A stretch of DNA of 64,000 nt, from contig DASUXA010000010.1 of NCBI GenBank assembly GCA_036378155.1, positions 1 to 64,000 on the forward strand, written 5' to 3'. Below are positions 1 to 9,121 of the stretch, in pieces; the stretch's first letter is position 1; each line of letters starts with the position of its first letter. A model generated the notes under the pieces. It made no database searches, had not been told where the DNA came from, and saw nothing but the letters and a program-made list of their open reading frames with translations. The stretch comes from DASUXA01 sp036378155. Its GTDB lineage: Bacteria; Actinomycetota; Actinomycetes; Mycobacteriales; Micromonosporaceae. Position numbers and translations under genes: made by a program.

Positions 1-1067
<1,067 letters not shown>

Positions 1068-1081
1068 TCGCCGCCAGCGTG

Positions 1082-1117
1082 AGTCGGGCCCGACCGCGAA
1101 CGCGGTCGGGCCCGACT
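1082..1117 (+). terminator. Strong hairpin between atpD and atpC
   Basis: Perfect 16-bp arms (AGTCGGGCCCGACCGC, 1082-1097, and its complement, 1102-1117) with a 4-nt loop, beginning 15 bp after the atpD stop. There is no U-tract, which is usual for actinobacterial terminators. It could terminate or attenuate transcription between atpD and atpC, or stabilise the upstream mRNA. Confidence 0.6.
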
Positions 1118-1309
1118 GGCTCGCGAACCCGGGTCCGTCGGTTCGCGGCTCGCGGTCGGTCGGCTCGCGGCTCGGGGGTCGGGTCCGCCGGTCGCCGGTC
1201 GGGTCCGTCGGGTCGCCCGACACACTGGTACTGTCCGGGTCTGCCGACCATTGGTCGAGGTCGACCCTCTAAACTCGCACCCATCCCGTCTTCGCGTAGG
1301 AGTAGCAGC

Positions 1310-1594
1310 GTGGCGAAGCAGATCACAGTCGACCTGGTAGCCGTCGACCAGAAGGTCTGGTCCGGCGAGGCCGAGATGGTCGTTGCCCGGACCACCGAGG
1401 GTGAGCTCGGTGTGCTGGCCGGTCACGCGCCGCTGCTCGGTCAGCTCGCCGAACCGAGCCAGGTGCGCATCCATCGAGCCGGTGGCGAGCAGCTCACCTA
1501 CGACGTGACCGGCGGGTTCCTGTCCGTCTCCGCGGAAGGCGTGACCATCCTCGCCGAGAGTTGCGCTCCCGCCTCACCGGCTACGGCACGCTGA
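1310..1594 (+). CDS. atpC: F1 ATP synthase subunit epsilon, short form lacking the C-terminal helical domain
   Basis: Epsilon subunit of F1, linking the gamma rotor to the c-ring. The GTG start is chosen because AGGAG lies 7 nt upstream and the protein opens KQITVDLVAVDQKVWSGEA, the typical beta-sandwich N-terminus. The conserved ELGVLAGHAPLLGQL and the ILAES strand follow. The protein then stops at 94 residues, where actinobacterial epsilons (about 120-130 residues) continue into a two-helix C-terminal domain that inhibits ATP hydrolysis. Either the domain is genuinely absent or a local deletion/frameshift exists. The frame two bases on reads ELRSRLTGYGTL across the same end, which may be a relic. 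Family call secure; completeness uncertain. Confidence 0.9.
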   Translation: MAKQITVDLVAVDQKVWSGEAEMVVARTTEGELGVLAGHAPLLGQLAEPSQVRIHRAGGEQLTYDVTGGFLSVSAEGVTILAESCAPASPATAR

Positions 1595-1607
1595 CGGTCC
1601 GACGGCG

Positions 1608-2045
1608 ATGCGGATCATCGAGTGGGTCGGAACCGGCGTACTGGTGGTCCTGTGCGTACTCGCCGCACTGTTCATCCGTCGCGAGATCATCGCGCGGCGT
1701 CCCGGAACGATTGAGCTGAGCCTGCGACTGTCCACTCTGGTACCGGGTCGTGGCTGGTCACCCGGTATCGCCCGGTTCGTCGGCGACGAACTGCGGTGGT
1801 ACCGGCTGTTCAGTTTCGCCATCCGGCCCCGTCGCATCCTGTCGCGACGCGACCTCGCGGTACACAGCCGACGCTCGCCCGAAGGTCCGGAGCAGCTCAC
1901 GTTGCCCAGCGACTGGATCGTGCTGCGGTGCCACTGTGAACGTACGCCGGTCGAGATTGCGATGGCGCACAACACGGTCGCCGGTTTCCTGTCCTGGATC
2001 GAGGCCGCCCCGCCCGGGGCGGTCTCGTCGCGTCTGGCGTCCTAG
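1608..2045 (+). CDS. DUF2550 family membrane-anchored protein
   Basis: 145-residue actinobacterial protein of unknown function, usually found directly after atpC as it is here (13 bp gap). Residues 6-24 form one N-terminal transmembrane helix (IEWVGTGVLVVLCVLAALF). A basic cytoplasmic domain follows, with a conserved RWYRLFSFA segment and the central R-R-P-R-R cluster typical of DUF2550. The family call rests on sequence pattern plus position. No catalytic motif is visible, and no function should be inferred beyond its association with the atp operon. Confidence 0.85.
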   Translation: MRIIEWVGTGVLVVLCVLAALFIRREIIARRPGTIELSLRLSTLVPGRGWSPGIARFVGDELRWYRLFSFAIRPRRILSRRDLAVHSRRSPEGPEQLTLPSDWIVLRCHCERTPVEIAMAHNTVAGFLSWIEAAPPGAVSSRLAS

Positions 2046-2110
2046 CGCGTCGGGGCATCCCCGCCCGGCAGTCGAACTATTCGGACAACTGCGGCATTCT
2101 TTCCCCCGGC

Positions 2111-2192
2111 GTCGCGGTGTGCCGGTTGGGGCGTATACCGCGCGAGATGTGCGCACACCGCGACCGAGGTGAGCATCCCAGGACGCTCACCT
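2111..2192. terminator. Two hairpins between convergent genes
   Basis: Two inverted repeats sit in the 235-bp gap between DUF2550 and the convergent lipoprotein gene. The first has perfect 12-bp arms GTCGCGGTGTGC (2111-2122) and complement (2153-2164) around a 30-nt loop. The second has 8-bp arms AGGTGAGC (2167-2174) and complement (2185-2192) with a 10-nt loop. Either could act as a bidirectional terminator. The region also carries part of the dispersed palindrome family. Confidence 0.5.
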
Positions 2193-2195
2193 GTC

Positions 2196-2228
2196 CGGCG
2201 GTGTAGCCACATCACCAGCGGTGTACGC
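2196..2228. repeat. Dispersed palindrome family, copy A (degenerate)
   Basis: Reads GGCGGTGTAGCCACATC then ACCAGCGGTGTACGCC. The right part matches the right arm of the copy at 57041-57084 (TAGCCACACCACCA.CG..GTACGC) with few differences; the left arm is eroded. It lies between convergent genes. Confidence 0.5.
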
Positions 2229-2280
2229 CTCTGCGAGCACACCTGGCGCGGCGGGTCCCGGGCCAGGCATGCCCGACCGC

Positions 2281-3564
2281 TCACCCGGACGCGGTACGCC
2301 AGCCGGACGCATCCGCCCGCCACAGCCGGGCGCCGGTACCATCGTCCGCCGCGACCAAAATCGCGCCGCCCTGCCCAGCCAGGGACAGCGTGCGACCGGT
2401 ACCGGCGGCGAACCGCACCGGCAGCGCCTGCTCGCGCCACCGAGCCCCGTCGGCGGACCCGACGAACAGCCGGTACCGCGTGCCGTCGCCGACCGCCGCG
2501 ACCACCGCGCGCCCGTCACCGGTACGCACCTCGGCGAGCCCGGCAACCGCCGCCGGTATCTGCCCGCCGACCGTGCCGAACCGCCCCGCCGCCGTCCAGC
2601 GACCGTCCTGCCAGCGCCACCCGGCGAAGCTCGCGCCCGCCACGCCGACCGCGAGCGCGCCCCGGTCGGTCGCGACGACCCGGTCCATCGCCTCGTCGTC
2701 GCCCGTGCCGGCAACAGCTTCGGCGGTCCACGGATGGGCGTCCCGTCCGGCGGTCCAGCCGAGCGGGTCGCGCGCCCCGAGCCGCGCGCCCGGCGGCAGC
2801 ACGCTGCCCACCACCAGCCAGTCGCCGTCCGCCAGACCCGCCGCGTCCAACGCCTCGGTCTGCCCGGACGCCCCGGACATCAGCGCGGGGTCGGCGTCGT
2901 CGAGGCGGAACGCCGCGCCGTCCGGTGACGACCACACCGCCGCGCCGGCGGCGCGGTTAGCGTCCACCCGGGTACCGGCGATCAGAAAGCCGCCCGGTCC
3001 CGCCGCCAGCCGGTTCACCGCGACCGCGTCCGGACCGCCGAACAGCTCGAACGTCGCCGGTACCTCGGTGAGCGGTCCGTCGCCGACCGCCAGCCAGGTA
3101 CCGGATCGCGGGTTGCTGTGCACCCCGCCCGCCGAGGCGCCGAACGCGACCAGTCGGTCGCCGGCACAGGCTGCCATCGAGAGCACATGTCGCGGCCCGT
3201 ACGCCGAGACGGGTCGGGACTCCAGCAGCCGCCAGCGCACCCCGTCCGGGGACGCCCAAGCGGCCGGCGACGGCGTGCCGTCGCCGGCCACGGTCGCGCC
3301 GACCGCGTACCAGTGACCGGGGCAGGCGGCGAGGTCGCGCACCTGGGCGCGGGAACCAGCCGGTACCGGCAGGGTCACCGCCCGCCACGTCGGTGGCGAG
3401 ACGCTCCGCCGGTCGGCGGTACAACCCGCCGGCAGACCCGTCAGCAACGCCGCCGCCAGCAGCGCCCCGCCGACACGACGCGCGACCAACCGCCGCGCCG
3501 TGGCGCGGCTCACCGGGAGCCGCCGCGCCGTGGGGCGGCTCACCGGGAGCCGCCGGGTACCCAT
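2281..3564 (-). CDS. Probable lipoprotein with SPDG repeats, predicted beta-propeller-like
   Basis: 427-residue exported protein of unknown function. The N-terminus has an Arg-rich region, a hydrophobic segment VGGALLAAALLTGL and a candidate lipobox LPAGC (Pro at -3 is slightly off consensus), so a membrane-anchored lipoprotein is likely. The mature part contains recurring units around W-x-SPDG-x-x-W (AAWASPDGVRW, AVWSSPDGAAF, FVGSADGARW), typical of actinobacterial exo-beta-propeller-like lipoproteins. The Arg-rich region carries a 30-bp tandem duplication (RRLPVSRPTA/RRLPVSRATA). The ATG start overlaps the upstream adenosyltransferase by 25 bp, which suggests translational coupling, but a later start cannot be excluded. 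Confidence 0.72.
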   Translation of the reverse strand: MGTRRLPVSRPTARRLPVSRATARRLVARRVGGALLAAALLTGLPAGCTADRRSVSPPTWRAVTLPVPAGSRAQVRDLAACPGHWYAVGATVAGDGTPSPAAWASPDGVRWRLLESRPVSAYGPRHVLSMAACAGDRLVAFGASAGGVHSNPRSGTWLAVGDGPLTEVPATFELFGGPDAVAVNRLAAGPGGFLIAGTRVDANRAAGAAVWSSPDGAAFRLDDADPALMSGASGQTEALDAAGLADGDWLVVGSVLPPGARLGARDPLGWTAGRDAHPWTAEAVAGTGDDEAMDRVVATDRGALAVGVAGASFAGWRWQDGRWTAAGRFGTVGGQIPAAVAGLAEVRTGDGRAVVAAVGDGTRYRLFVGSADGARWREQALPVRFAAGTGRTLSLAGQGGAILVAADDGTGARLWRADASGWRTASG

Positions 3565-4112
3565 TTCACGTCGCCGTTCGGGTTCGCCACCCGGCTGAGG
3601 ATGAACAGCAGGTCGGACAGGCGGTTCAGGTACTTCGCCGGGAGTGTGCCGGTGTGCTCGGGGTCGGCCTCGACCAGCGCCCAGGCGCTGCGCTCCGCGC
3701 GTCGGCACACTGTACGGGCGACGTGCAGGTACGCCGCGCCGGGCGTACCGCCGGGCAGGATGAACGAGTCCAGCTTGCCCAGCCGGGCGTTGAACTCGTC
3801 GCACCAGCCTTCCAGCCGGGTGATGTACTCCTCGGTCACCCGCAGCGGCGGGTGCTTCGGCTTCGGCACCACCGGGGTACACAGGTCGGCTCCGACGTCG
3901 AACAGGTCGTTCTGCACTACCCTGAGCACTGCCTGGACATCGTCCGCGAGCTGCCCGGTCGCGAGCGCGACACCGATCGCGGCGTTGCACTCGTCGGCGT
4001 CGGCATAGGCGGCGATGCGCGGGTCTGTCTTGGGTACCCGGGTGCCGTCGCCAAGCGCGGTGGTTCCGGCGTCGCCGGTCCTCGTGTAGATGCGGGTGAG
4101 GTGGACTGCCAT
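3540..4112 (-). CDS. PduO-type ATP:cob(I)alamin adenosyltransferase
   Basis: Makes adenosylcobalamin from cob(I)alamin and ATP; PduO/MMAB enzymes also load the cofactor onto acyl-CoA mutases. At 190 residues it has full family length. It begins VHLTRIYTRTGDAGTTALGDG, the family's ATP-binding N-terminus, and has the conserved VPKPKHPPLRVTEE region, FILPGG, VARTVCRRAER and YLNRLSDLLFILSR. It is divergent from murA with only 49 bp between. The window also encodes two B12-dependent mutases and MeaB, which fits a role in supplying their cofactor. High confidence. Confidence 0.94.
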   Translation of the reverse strand: MAVHLTRIYTRTGDAGTTALGDGTRVPKTDPRIAAYADADECNAAIGVALATGQLADDVQAVLRVVQNDLFDVGADLCTPVVPKPKHPPLRVTEEYITRLEGWCDEFNARLGKLDSFILPGGTPGAAYLHVARTVCRRAERSAWALVEADPEHTGTLPAKYLNRLSDLLFILSRVANPNGDVKWVPGGSR

Positions 4113-4161
4113 GACGCACAGCGTACGGACCTTGGACCGGTCGCCCTCTACGCTTACCGGC

Positions 4162-5475
4162 GTGGACGTGATCAGGGTTGTCGGCGGTGCCCGGCTCAGT
4201 GGCGAGGTCCGCGTGGTGGGGGCGAAGAACTCGGCGTTGAAGCTGATGGCGGCCTCGCTGCTGGCGCCGGGGCGGTCGGTGGTCGGCAACGTACCGCGGA
4301 TCACCGACATCGCGATCATGGCGGAGGTGCTGCGCCGGCTCGGGTGCGACGTGTCCTTCACCGGGAGCACCGGGGAGGCGCCGGAGGGCGGGCCGGCGCG
4401 CGAGGTGGTCATCGACGTACCGGCGAAGGTCGGCGTCGAGGCGGACTACGACCTGGTGCGGCGGCTGCGCGCCTCGATCTGCGTGCTCGGTCCGCTGTTG
4501 ACCAGGCAGGGGTACGTCCGGGTGGCGCACCCCGGTGGCGACGCGATCGGCTCGCGCGGCCTCGACATGCACATCGCCGGGCTGGAACGGATGGGCGCCG
4601 AGGTGGGCGGCGAACACGGGTTCGTGATCGCGTCCGCCCCGAAGGGGCTGCACGGCGCGACCATCTGGTTGGACTTCCCGAGCGTCGGGGCGACCGAGAA
4701 CCTGCTGATGGCGGCGGTACTGGCGAGCGGCACCACGCAGATCGACAACGCCGCCCGCGAGCCGGAGATCGTGGACCTGTGCGCGATGCTGACCGCCATG
4801 GGCGCCCGGATCGACGGCGTGGGCACGTCGACCCTGGTCATCGACGGGGTCGACGAGTTGCGCCCGGTCCAGCACGCCACGGTCGGGGACCGGATCGTCG
4901 CCGGTACCTGGGCGTTCGGCGCGGCGATGACCCAGGGCGAGGTGACCGTCCGGGGCGTGGACCCCGGGTACCTGGAGATCGCCCTGGACAAGGTGATCAG
5001 CGCGGGCGGCGAGGTGATGACCGAGCCGGACGCGTTCCGGGTCCGGATGGACGCCCGACCCCGCGCGGTGGACATCGTCACCCTGCCGTACCCGGGCTTC
5101 CCGACCGACCTGCTGCCGATGGCGATCGGGCTCGCCTCGGTCAGCGAGGGCACGTCCCTGATCACGGAGAACATCTTCGACGGTCGGTTCATGTTCGTGA
5201 ACGAGATGGTCCGGCTCGGCGCGGACATCCGGGTCGACGGGCATCACGCGGCGGTACGGGGTCGCGAGCGGCTGTCCAGCGCGCCGGTACGGGCGACCGA
5301 CATCCGGGCGGGCGCCGGGCTGGTGATGGCGGGGCTGTGCGGCGACGGGGTGACCGAGGTCAGCCACGTTCACCACATCGACCGGGGCTACCCGGATCTG
5401 GTGTGCGACCTGCTCCGGTTGGGCGTCGACGTGGAGCGGGTGGCGGTACCGGCGGACGACGAGTTCCCGATCTAG
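4162..5475 (+). CDS. murA: UDP-N-acetylglucosamine 1-carboxyvinyltransferase
   Basis: First committed step of peptidoglycan synthesis: transfer of enolpyruvate from PEP to UDP-GlcNAc in the cytoplasm. At 437 residues it is a full-length EPSP-synthase-fold protein. The GTG start at 4162 gives VDVIRVVGGARLSGEVRV followed by the substrate motif GAKNSALKLMAA. The active-site loop reads HPGGDAIGSRGLDMH, with Asp (about residue 127) where E. coli has Cys115. This Cys-to-Asp change, known from mycobacterial MurA, confers intrinsic fosfomycin resistance. The 3' end overlaps the convergent small membrane protein gene by 4 bp. Confidence 0.95.
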   Translation: MDVIRVVGGARLSGEVRVVGAKNSALKLMAASLLAPGRSVVGNVPRITDIAIMAEVLRRLGCDVSFTGSTGEAPEGGPAREVVIDVPAKVGVEADYDLVRRLRASICVLGPLLTRQGYVRVAHPGGDAIGSRGLDMHIAGLERMGAEVGGEHGFVIASAPKGLHGATIWLDFPSVGATENLLMAAVLASGTTQIDNAAREPEIVDLCAMLTAMGARIDGVGTSTLVIDGVDELRPVQHATVGDRIVAGTWAFGAAMTQGEVTVRGVDPGYLEIALDKVISAGGEVMTEPDAFRVRMDARPRAVDIVTLPYPGFPTDLLPMAIGLASVSEGTSLITENIFDGRFMFVNEMVRLGADIRVDGHHAAVRGRERLSSAPVRATDIRAGAGLVMAGLCGDGVTEVSHVHHIDRGYPDLVCDLLRLGVDVERVAVPADDEFPI

Positions 5476-5786
5476 CCGACCACCCGGCGCGCCTTCTCCA
5501 GTTCGTCGGCGAAGACCAGCACGCGTACCCGCCTGTCCCGACCGACCGCCGTGGTACAGCGGATACCGGCGTCGGTGAGGCGCTGCCGTACCGCCTCGGC
5601 GCTCGCCGGGTCGTCGACCACGACCGCGGCCCGCAGCAGCCCGTAGTCCTCGGCGGTCACGATCTCGCGATGCAGTTCCAGGGACTCCCCGCTGAACGTC
5701 CAGCGCAGCACGGCGATGAGCCCGCCGACCGCCACCAGGGCGATCAGGGGCGCCAGGGCGTACAGCAGCATGCCGACAGTGTGCAC
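5472..5786 (-). CDS. Small conserved membrane protein, function unknown
   Basis: 104 residues. One strongly hydrophobic helix (about residues 6-28, LLYALAPLIALVAVGGLIAVL) is followed by a soluble region with a beta-alpha-beta pattern: AVVVDDPASAEAVRQRLTDAGIRCTTAVGRDRRVRVLVF. This resembles small signal-transducing membrane proteins with a DUF2007/ACT-like tail that actinobacteria carry beside murA, but I cannot name it. It is convergent with murA, overlapping its stop by 4 bp. An alternative Met start lies 5 codons in. Confidence 0.65.
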   Translation of the reverse strand: MHTVGMLLYALAPLIALVAVGGLIAVLRWTFSGESLELHREIVTAEDYGLLRAAVVVDDPASAEAVRQRLTDAGIRCTTAVGRDRRVRVLVFADELEKARRVVG

Positions 5787-5820
5787 CCGAAGCGGCGCGG
5801 TCGCCTCGCTCAGGCGCTCG

Positions 5821-5836
5821 TTGAGCGTGCGTTAAG
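5821..5836 (+). promoter_or_regulatory. Candidate operator, family 2 (T.AGC...CGTT.AG)
   Basis: TTGAGCGTGCGTTAAG, 33 bp upstream of the hydroxybutyryl-CoA dehydrogenase start. It overlaps a plausible -10 element TAAGGT (5833-5838). It shares 11 fixed positions with the sites at 18617-18632 and 36154-36169. Confidence 0.5.
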
Positions 5837-5869
5837 GTGCTGTGCGGTACCACGGAGGGAGTAACGGCC

Positions 5870-6724
5870 ATGGCGGGTCGGCTCGCGGTTGTCGGTGCGG
5901 GTCTGATGGGTTCGGGGATCGCGCAGGTCGCCGCCCAGGCGGGCTGGGAGGTCACCATGCGCGACCTCAGCCAGGAGGCGCTCGATCGCGGTCTGCGGGG
6001 CATCCGCGCTTCGCTGGACCGGTTCGTACAGAAGGGCACGCTCGCCGAGGCGGACGTCGACGCGACCCTGGGCCGGATCGCGACCACCACCGATCTCGAC
6101 GCGGCGGCGGACGCCGATGTCGTGGTCGAGGCGGTGTTCGAGCGGCTGGACGTCAAGCACGAGGTGTTCCGGCAGCTCGACCGGATCTGCAAGGCGGACG
6201 CCGTACTCGCCACCAATACCTCGGCGATTCCGGTGACGCAGATCGCGGCGGTGACCGAGCGTCCCGAGTCGGTGGTCGGCACCCACTTCTTCTCGCCGGT
6301 ACCGATGATGAAGCTCTGCGAACTGGTGCGCGGCTACAAGACCTCGGACGACGTGCTGGCGCGGGCGCGCGGGTTCGCGGAGAGTGTCGGCAAGACGTGC
6401 ATCGTGGTGCACCGGGACATCGCCGGGTTCGTCACCACCCGACTGATCGCGGCGCTCGTGGTCGAGGCGGTGAAGCTCGTGGAGAGCGGCGTGGTCTCGG
6501 CTGAGGACCTCGACGTGGCGTGCAAGCTGGGCTTCGGGCACGCCATGGGGCCGCTGGCGACCACCGACCTCACCGGCGTGGACGTGCTGCTGCACGCGAC
6601 CAGGAACATCTACACCGACACCGGCGACGAGAAGTTCTTCCCACCGGAGTTGCTGCAGCGCATGGTCACCGCGGGCGATCTGGGTCGCAAGACGGGACGC
6701 GGGTTCTACCCATACGAGCAGTGA
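5870..6724 (+). CDS. 3-hydroxybutyryl-CoA dehydrogenase
   Basis: NAD(P)-dependent oxidation of 3-hydroxybutyryl-CoA to acetoacetyl-CoA, or the reverse, in the butyrate and ethylmalonyl-CoA routes. The 284 residues match the stand-alone Hbd/PaaH length. The ATG at 5870 follows GGAGGGA and gives the Rossmann motif VVGAGLMGSGIAQ. The family segments TNTSAIPVTQIA, HFFSPVPMMKLCELV (catalytic His), GFVTTRLI and GRKTGRGFYPY are all present. It is a single gene with a short leader carrying the family-2 candidate operator. A second, duplicated dehydrogenase is encoded at 18.6 kb. Confidence 0.93.
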   Translation: MAGRLAVVGAGLMGSGIAQVAAQAGWEVTMRDLSQEALDRGLRGIRASLDRFVQKGTLAEADVDATLGRIATTTDLDAAADADVVVEAVFERLDVKHEVFRQLDRICKADAVLATNTSAIPVTQIAAVTERPESVVGTHFFSPVPMMKLCELVRGYKTSDDVLARARGFAESVGKTCIVVHRDIAGFVTTRLIAALVVEAVKLVESGVVSAEDLDVACKLGFGHAMGPLATTDLTGVDVLLHATRNIYTDTGDEKFFPPELLQRMVTAGDLGRKTGRGFYPYEQ

Positions 6725-6797
6725 CCGACGCATAACGCTCAGCGACCAAGCTGCGCTTGTCCCGCCCGGTCATACTGGGGCAAAGGGGGGAGCGGCC

Positions 6798-7085
6798 ATG
6801 ATCGCTACAGTGCTGTGGGCGTTGATCGCCGGCGTGATTCTCGGGTACCTGGGCAAGCTGCTGCTGCCGGGCAGGCAGCGGATACCGGCGTGGGCGACGA
6901 TCCTCGCCGGCGTGGTCGCCGCGCTGGTCGGCGGGCTGATCGCGGACTGGCTCGGAGTGGGGCAGACGCGCGGTATCGACTGGTGGCGGCACATCATCCA
7001 GGTGGGGCTCGCGGTCCTCGCCATCTGGGCGGTGGCGCGGGTGTACGAGCAACGGGGCACCACGGCGGTGCGCCGCCGATCGTGA
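6798..7085 (+). CDS. GlsB/YeaQ/YmgE family small membrane protein
   Basis: 95 residues with three hydrophobic helices (about 3-21, 33-53, 67-83). A Gly-rich pattern IAGVILGYLGKLLLPG and GGLIADWLG are typical of the transglycosylase-associated/GlsB stress family. Biochemical function is unknown; family members respond to membrane or acid stress. The C-terminus is basic. RBS-like GGGGGAG lies about 10 nt before the ATG. It is followed by the strong palindrome at 7118-7159. Confidence 0.75.
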   Translation: MIATVLWALIAGVILGYLGKLLLPGRQRIPAWATILAGVVAALVGGLIADWLGVGQTRGIDWWRHIIQVGLAVLAIWAVARVYEQRGTTAVRRRS

Positions 7086-7117
7086 CGGGCGCACCGGGAC
7101 CGGGGCTTCGTCGGGAC

Positions 7118-7159
7118 CGTACAACGGCTGTGGTGTGGGTACACCACAGCCGTTGTACG
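7118..7159. repeat. Dispersed palindrome family, copy B (near-perfect, terminator-like)
   Basis: Perfect 19-bp arms, with the core GTACAACGGCTGTGGTGT at 7119-7136, around the 4-nt loop GGGT (7137-7140). It lies between the convergent GlsB-like gene and the ABC permease gene, so it can terminate in both directions. The outer part matches the copy at 57041-57084. Confidence 0.75.
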
Positions 7160-7192
7160 CCCGAACCGGCACACCCGTCGTCGAGGACGGAC

Positions 7193-8020
7193 TCAGCCGT
7201 CCCGGCTGGTCGTCCAGCGGAAGGTGAGCAGGCACAGCACCAACCCGGCGACGCACCAGGCGGCGAGCACGAGCGCGACCTTGCCCAGTTCCCAGGAGCC
7301 GCCGGCTTCCTGGACGGCGAACGACTGCGGTAGGAACACCGAGCGCATCCCCTGGCACATCCACTTCAGCGGGAAGATCGCTGCCACCTGCTGCATCCAC
7401 TTGGGCAGGTCGGTGTACACGAAGAAGACCCCGGAGATGAACTGGAGCACCAAGGCAACCGGGGTGACCACGGCGGGTCCGCTGCGTCCGGTGCGCGCGA
7501 CCGACGAGTACGCGATGCCGCACAGCGTGCACGCCGTGATGCCGAGCAGGCTCACCCAGCCGAACGTCGCCCACTTCTGCGCGCTGTCGGGCAGCGAGAC
7601 GTGGTAGAACAGCACCGCCACGGCGAGCAGCAGCGCGGTCTCCAGCACCCCGATGACCAGCACCATGACGACCTTGCCGATGAAGTACGCGGAGCGCGGC
7701 ATCGGCGTGCCCAACAGGCGCTTGAGAACGCCCCGGTCCCGCTCGATCGGGATGTTGATGGCGAGGTTCTGGAACCCGACGGACAGCAACCCCGAGGCGA
7801 TCATGCCGGTCACGAAGTACTGGGTGAACTTGACGCCGGGCGCGATCTGCTGGGTGAACACCGATCCGAAGATCACGATCAGGATCACCGGGAACAACAT
7901 GGTGAACACGACCGCTTCCCGGCTGCGGGTGAACTGCTTGATTTCCAGTACGCCCCGGCGCAGCCCCAGATCGACCGTGCCTGCCCTCCGCGCGCGGCCC
8001 ACGGCCTCCACGTGACTCAT
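7193..8020 (-). CDS. ABC-2 type export permease
   Basis: 275-residue integral membrane subunit of an ABC-2 exporter. Six hydrophobic helices are visible, from about residue 38 (AVVFTMLFPVILIVIFGSVF) to the C-terminal LVLAAWCVAGLVLCLLTF. The central ERDRGVLKRLLGTPMPRSAYFIGK and FISGVFFVYTDLPKWMQ are hallmark ABC-2 permease segments. Its start overlaps the stop of the upstream ATPase gene by 4 bp, so the two are translationally coupled. The substrate is unknown; drug, lipid or antibiotic efflux is typical of this class. Confidence 0.88.
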   Translation of the reverse strand: MSHVEAVGRARRAGTVDLGLRRGVLEIKQFTRSREAVVFTMLFPVILIVIFGSVFTQQIAPGVKFTQYFVTGMIASGLLSVGFQNLAINIPIERDRGVLKRLLGTPMPRSAYFIGKVVMVLVIGVLETALLLAVAVLFYHVSLPDSAQKWATFGWVSLLGITACTLCGIAYSSVARTGRSGPAVVTPVALVLQFISGVFFVYTDLPKWMQQVAAIFPLKWMCQGMRSVFLPQSFAVQEAGGSWELGKVALVLAAWCVAGLVLCLLTFRWTTSRDG

Positions 8021-8865
8021 CGGGAACCCACCATCCTCAGGTACACGTCCTCCAACGTCGGCCGGGTGACCGACAACCCGGGCACCTCGCCGCCGAACCG
8101 CTCGGACAACTCGGTGACCAGCGCCGTCGGCGCGTCGGTCTCCTTGGACTGCCAGGAGCCGTCCGGCGCCCGCCAGTGCACCGTCGCCGGCGCCTTCGCC
8201 CGATCGCCCAGGTCGGTGGGCGTCGACACGGCGACCAGGCGTCCCGCCGCGATCACACCGACCCGGTCCGCCAGCGCCTCCGCCTCCTCCAGGTAGTGCG
8301 TGGTGAGCAGGATGGTGGTACCGGCGCCGGACAGGTCGCGGATCACGTCCCAGAACTCCAGCCGCGCCTCCGGGTCGAACCCGGTCGTCGGTTCGTCGAG
8401 GAACAGCAGTTCGGGCTGCCCGATGATGCCCAGCGCGACGTCCAGCCGACGCTTCTGCCCGCCGGACAGGGTCTGGGTGCGGGCCCTCGCCTTGCCGGTC
8501 AGCCCGACCCGCTCCATCACCGCGTCCGGGTCGTCGGCGTGCGGGTAGTACCGCGCGAAGTGGTGCAGCACCTCGGAAACGGTCAGATCCTCGAATTCCC
8601 CGGTGCTCTGCAGGACGAGTCCGATTCTGGCCTTCCAGTCGGGTCCGGCGGCGGACGGGTCGACACCGAGGACGCGTACCTCACCCTCGTCGGGTCGCCG
8701 GAAGCCCTCCAGGATCTCCACGGTGGTGGTCTTGCCCGCGCCGTTCGGTCCGAGCAGGGCGAACACCTCGCCGCGTCGGACGTCGAGGTCGACGCCGTCG
8801 ACTGCGACGGTCGCCCCGTACCGCTTGCGGATGCCGCGTGCGCTGATCGCGAGATCGTCGGTCAC
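8017..8865 (-). CDS. ABC exporter ATP-binding protein (DrrA-like)
   Basis: Nucleotide-binding subunit paired with the downstream permease. In order: Walker A GPNGAGKTT, Q-loop LQSTGEF, signature LSGGQKRRLD, Walker B LLFLDEP and H-loop TTHYLEEAE, then a C-terminal ~70-residue extension typical of DrrA/CcmA-like exporters. The GTG at 8865 (VTDDLAISARGIRKRYG) is preferred; an in-frame TTG at 8889 would add 8 residues. Neither has a well-spaced RBS, so the start is tentative. The substrate cannot be told from sequence. Confidence 0.87.
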   Translation of the reverse strand: MTDDLAISARGIRKRYGATVAVDGVDLDVRRGEVFALLGPNGAGKTTTVEILEGFRRPDEGEVRVLGVDPSAAGPDWKARIGLVLQSTGEFEDLTVSEVLHHFARYYPHADDPDAVMERVGLTGKARARTQTLSGGQKRRLDVALGIIGQPELLFLDEPTTGFDPEARLEFWDVIRDLSGAGTTILLTTHYLEEAEALADRVGVIAAGRLVAVSTPTDLGDRAKAPATVHWRAPDGSWQSKETDAPTALVTELSERFGGEVPGLSVTRPTLEDVYLRMVGSR

Positions 8866-9121
8866 CCCCTCACTATCTCGAATCGGCAACGAGTCGAATG
8901 AGTCGGGTTACGGACGCAACCCCCGGCGAGGTCCAACGCGTCTTCAGAATCAGGAAACCTTCCGAGTGCCTCGGGAGAGTGTGGTGAGGAGCTGGTCAAG
9001 CGCGGATTTCAGGGGTGCCGCGCACGGCCACTCCGACGTGGTGGGCGTCGCCGTCATGGCGGCGCCCACTGCCGATCCGGCATTCGGGTGGTCTTCCGCG
9101 AGCCGAACTCCTCCCTCCCCA

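Noticed and set aside
1310..1594. Calling atpC a pseudogene
   Set aside because: The N-terminal domain, ribosome-binding site and start are intact and tail-less epsilons can function, so it is kept as a short gene pending sequence check.
2281..6282. A single 1333-codon minus-strand open frame
   Set aside because: Only its C-terminal third (2281-3564) codes. The rest lies antisense to murA and the hydroxybutyryl-CoA dehydrogenase, and overlaps the adenosyltransferase and small membrane protein genes in another frame; high GC removes stops from antisense frames.
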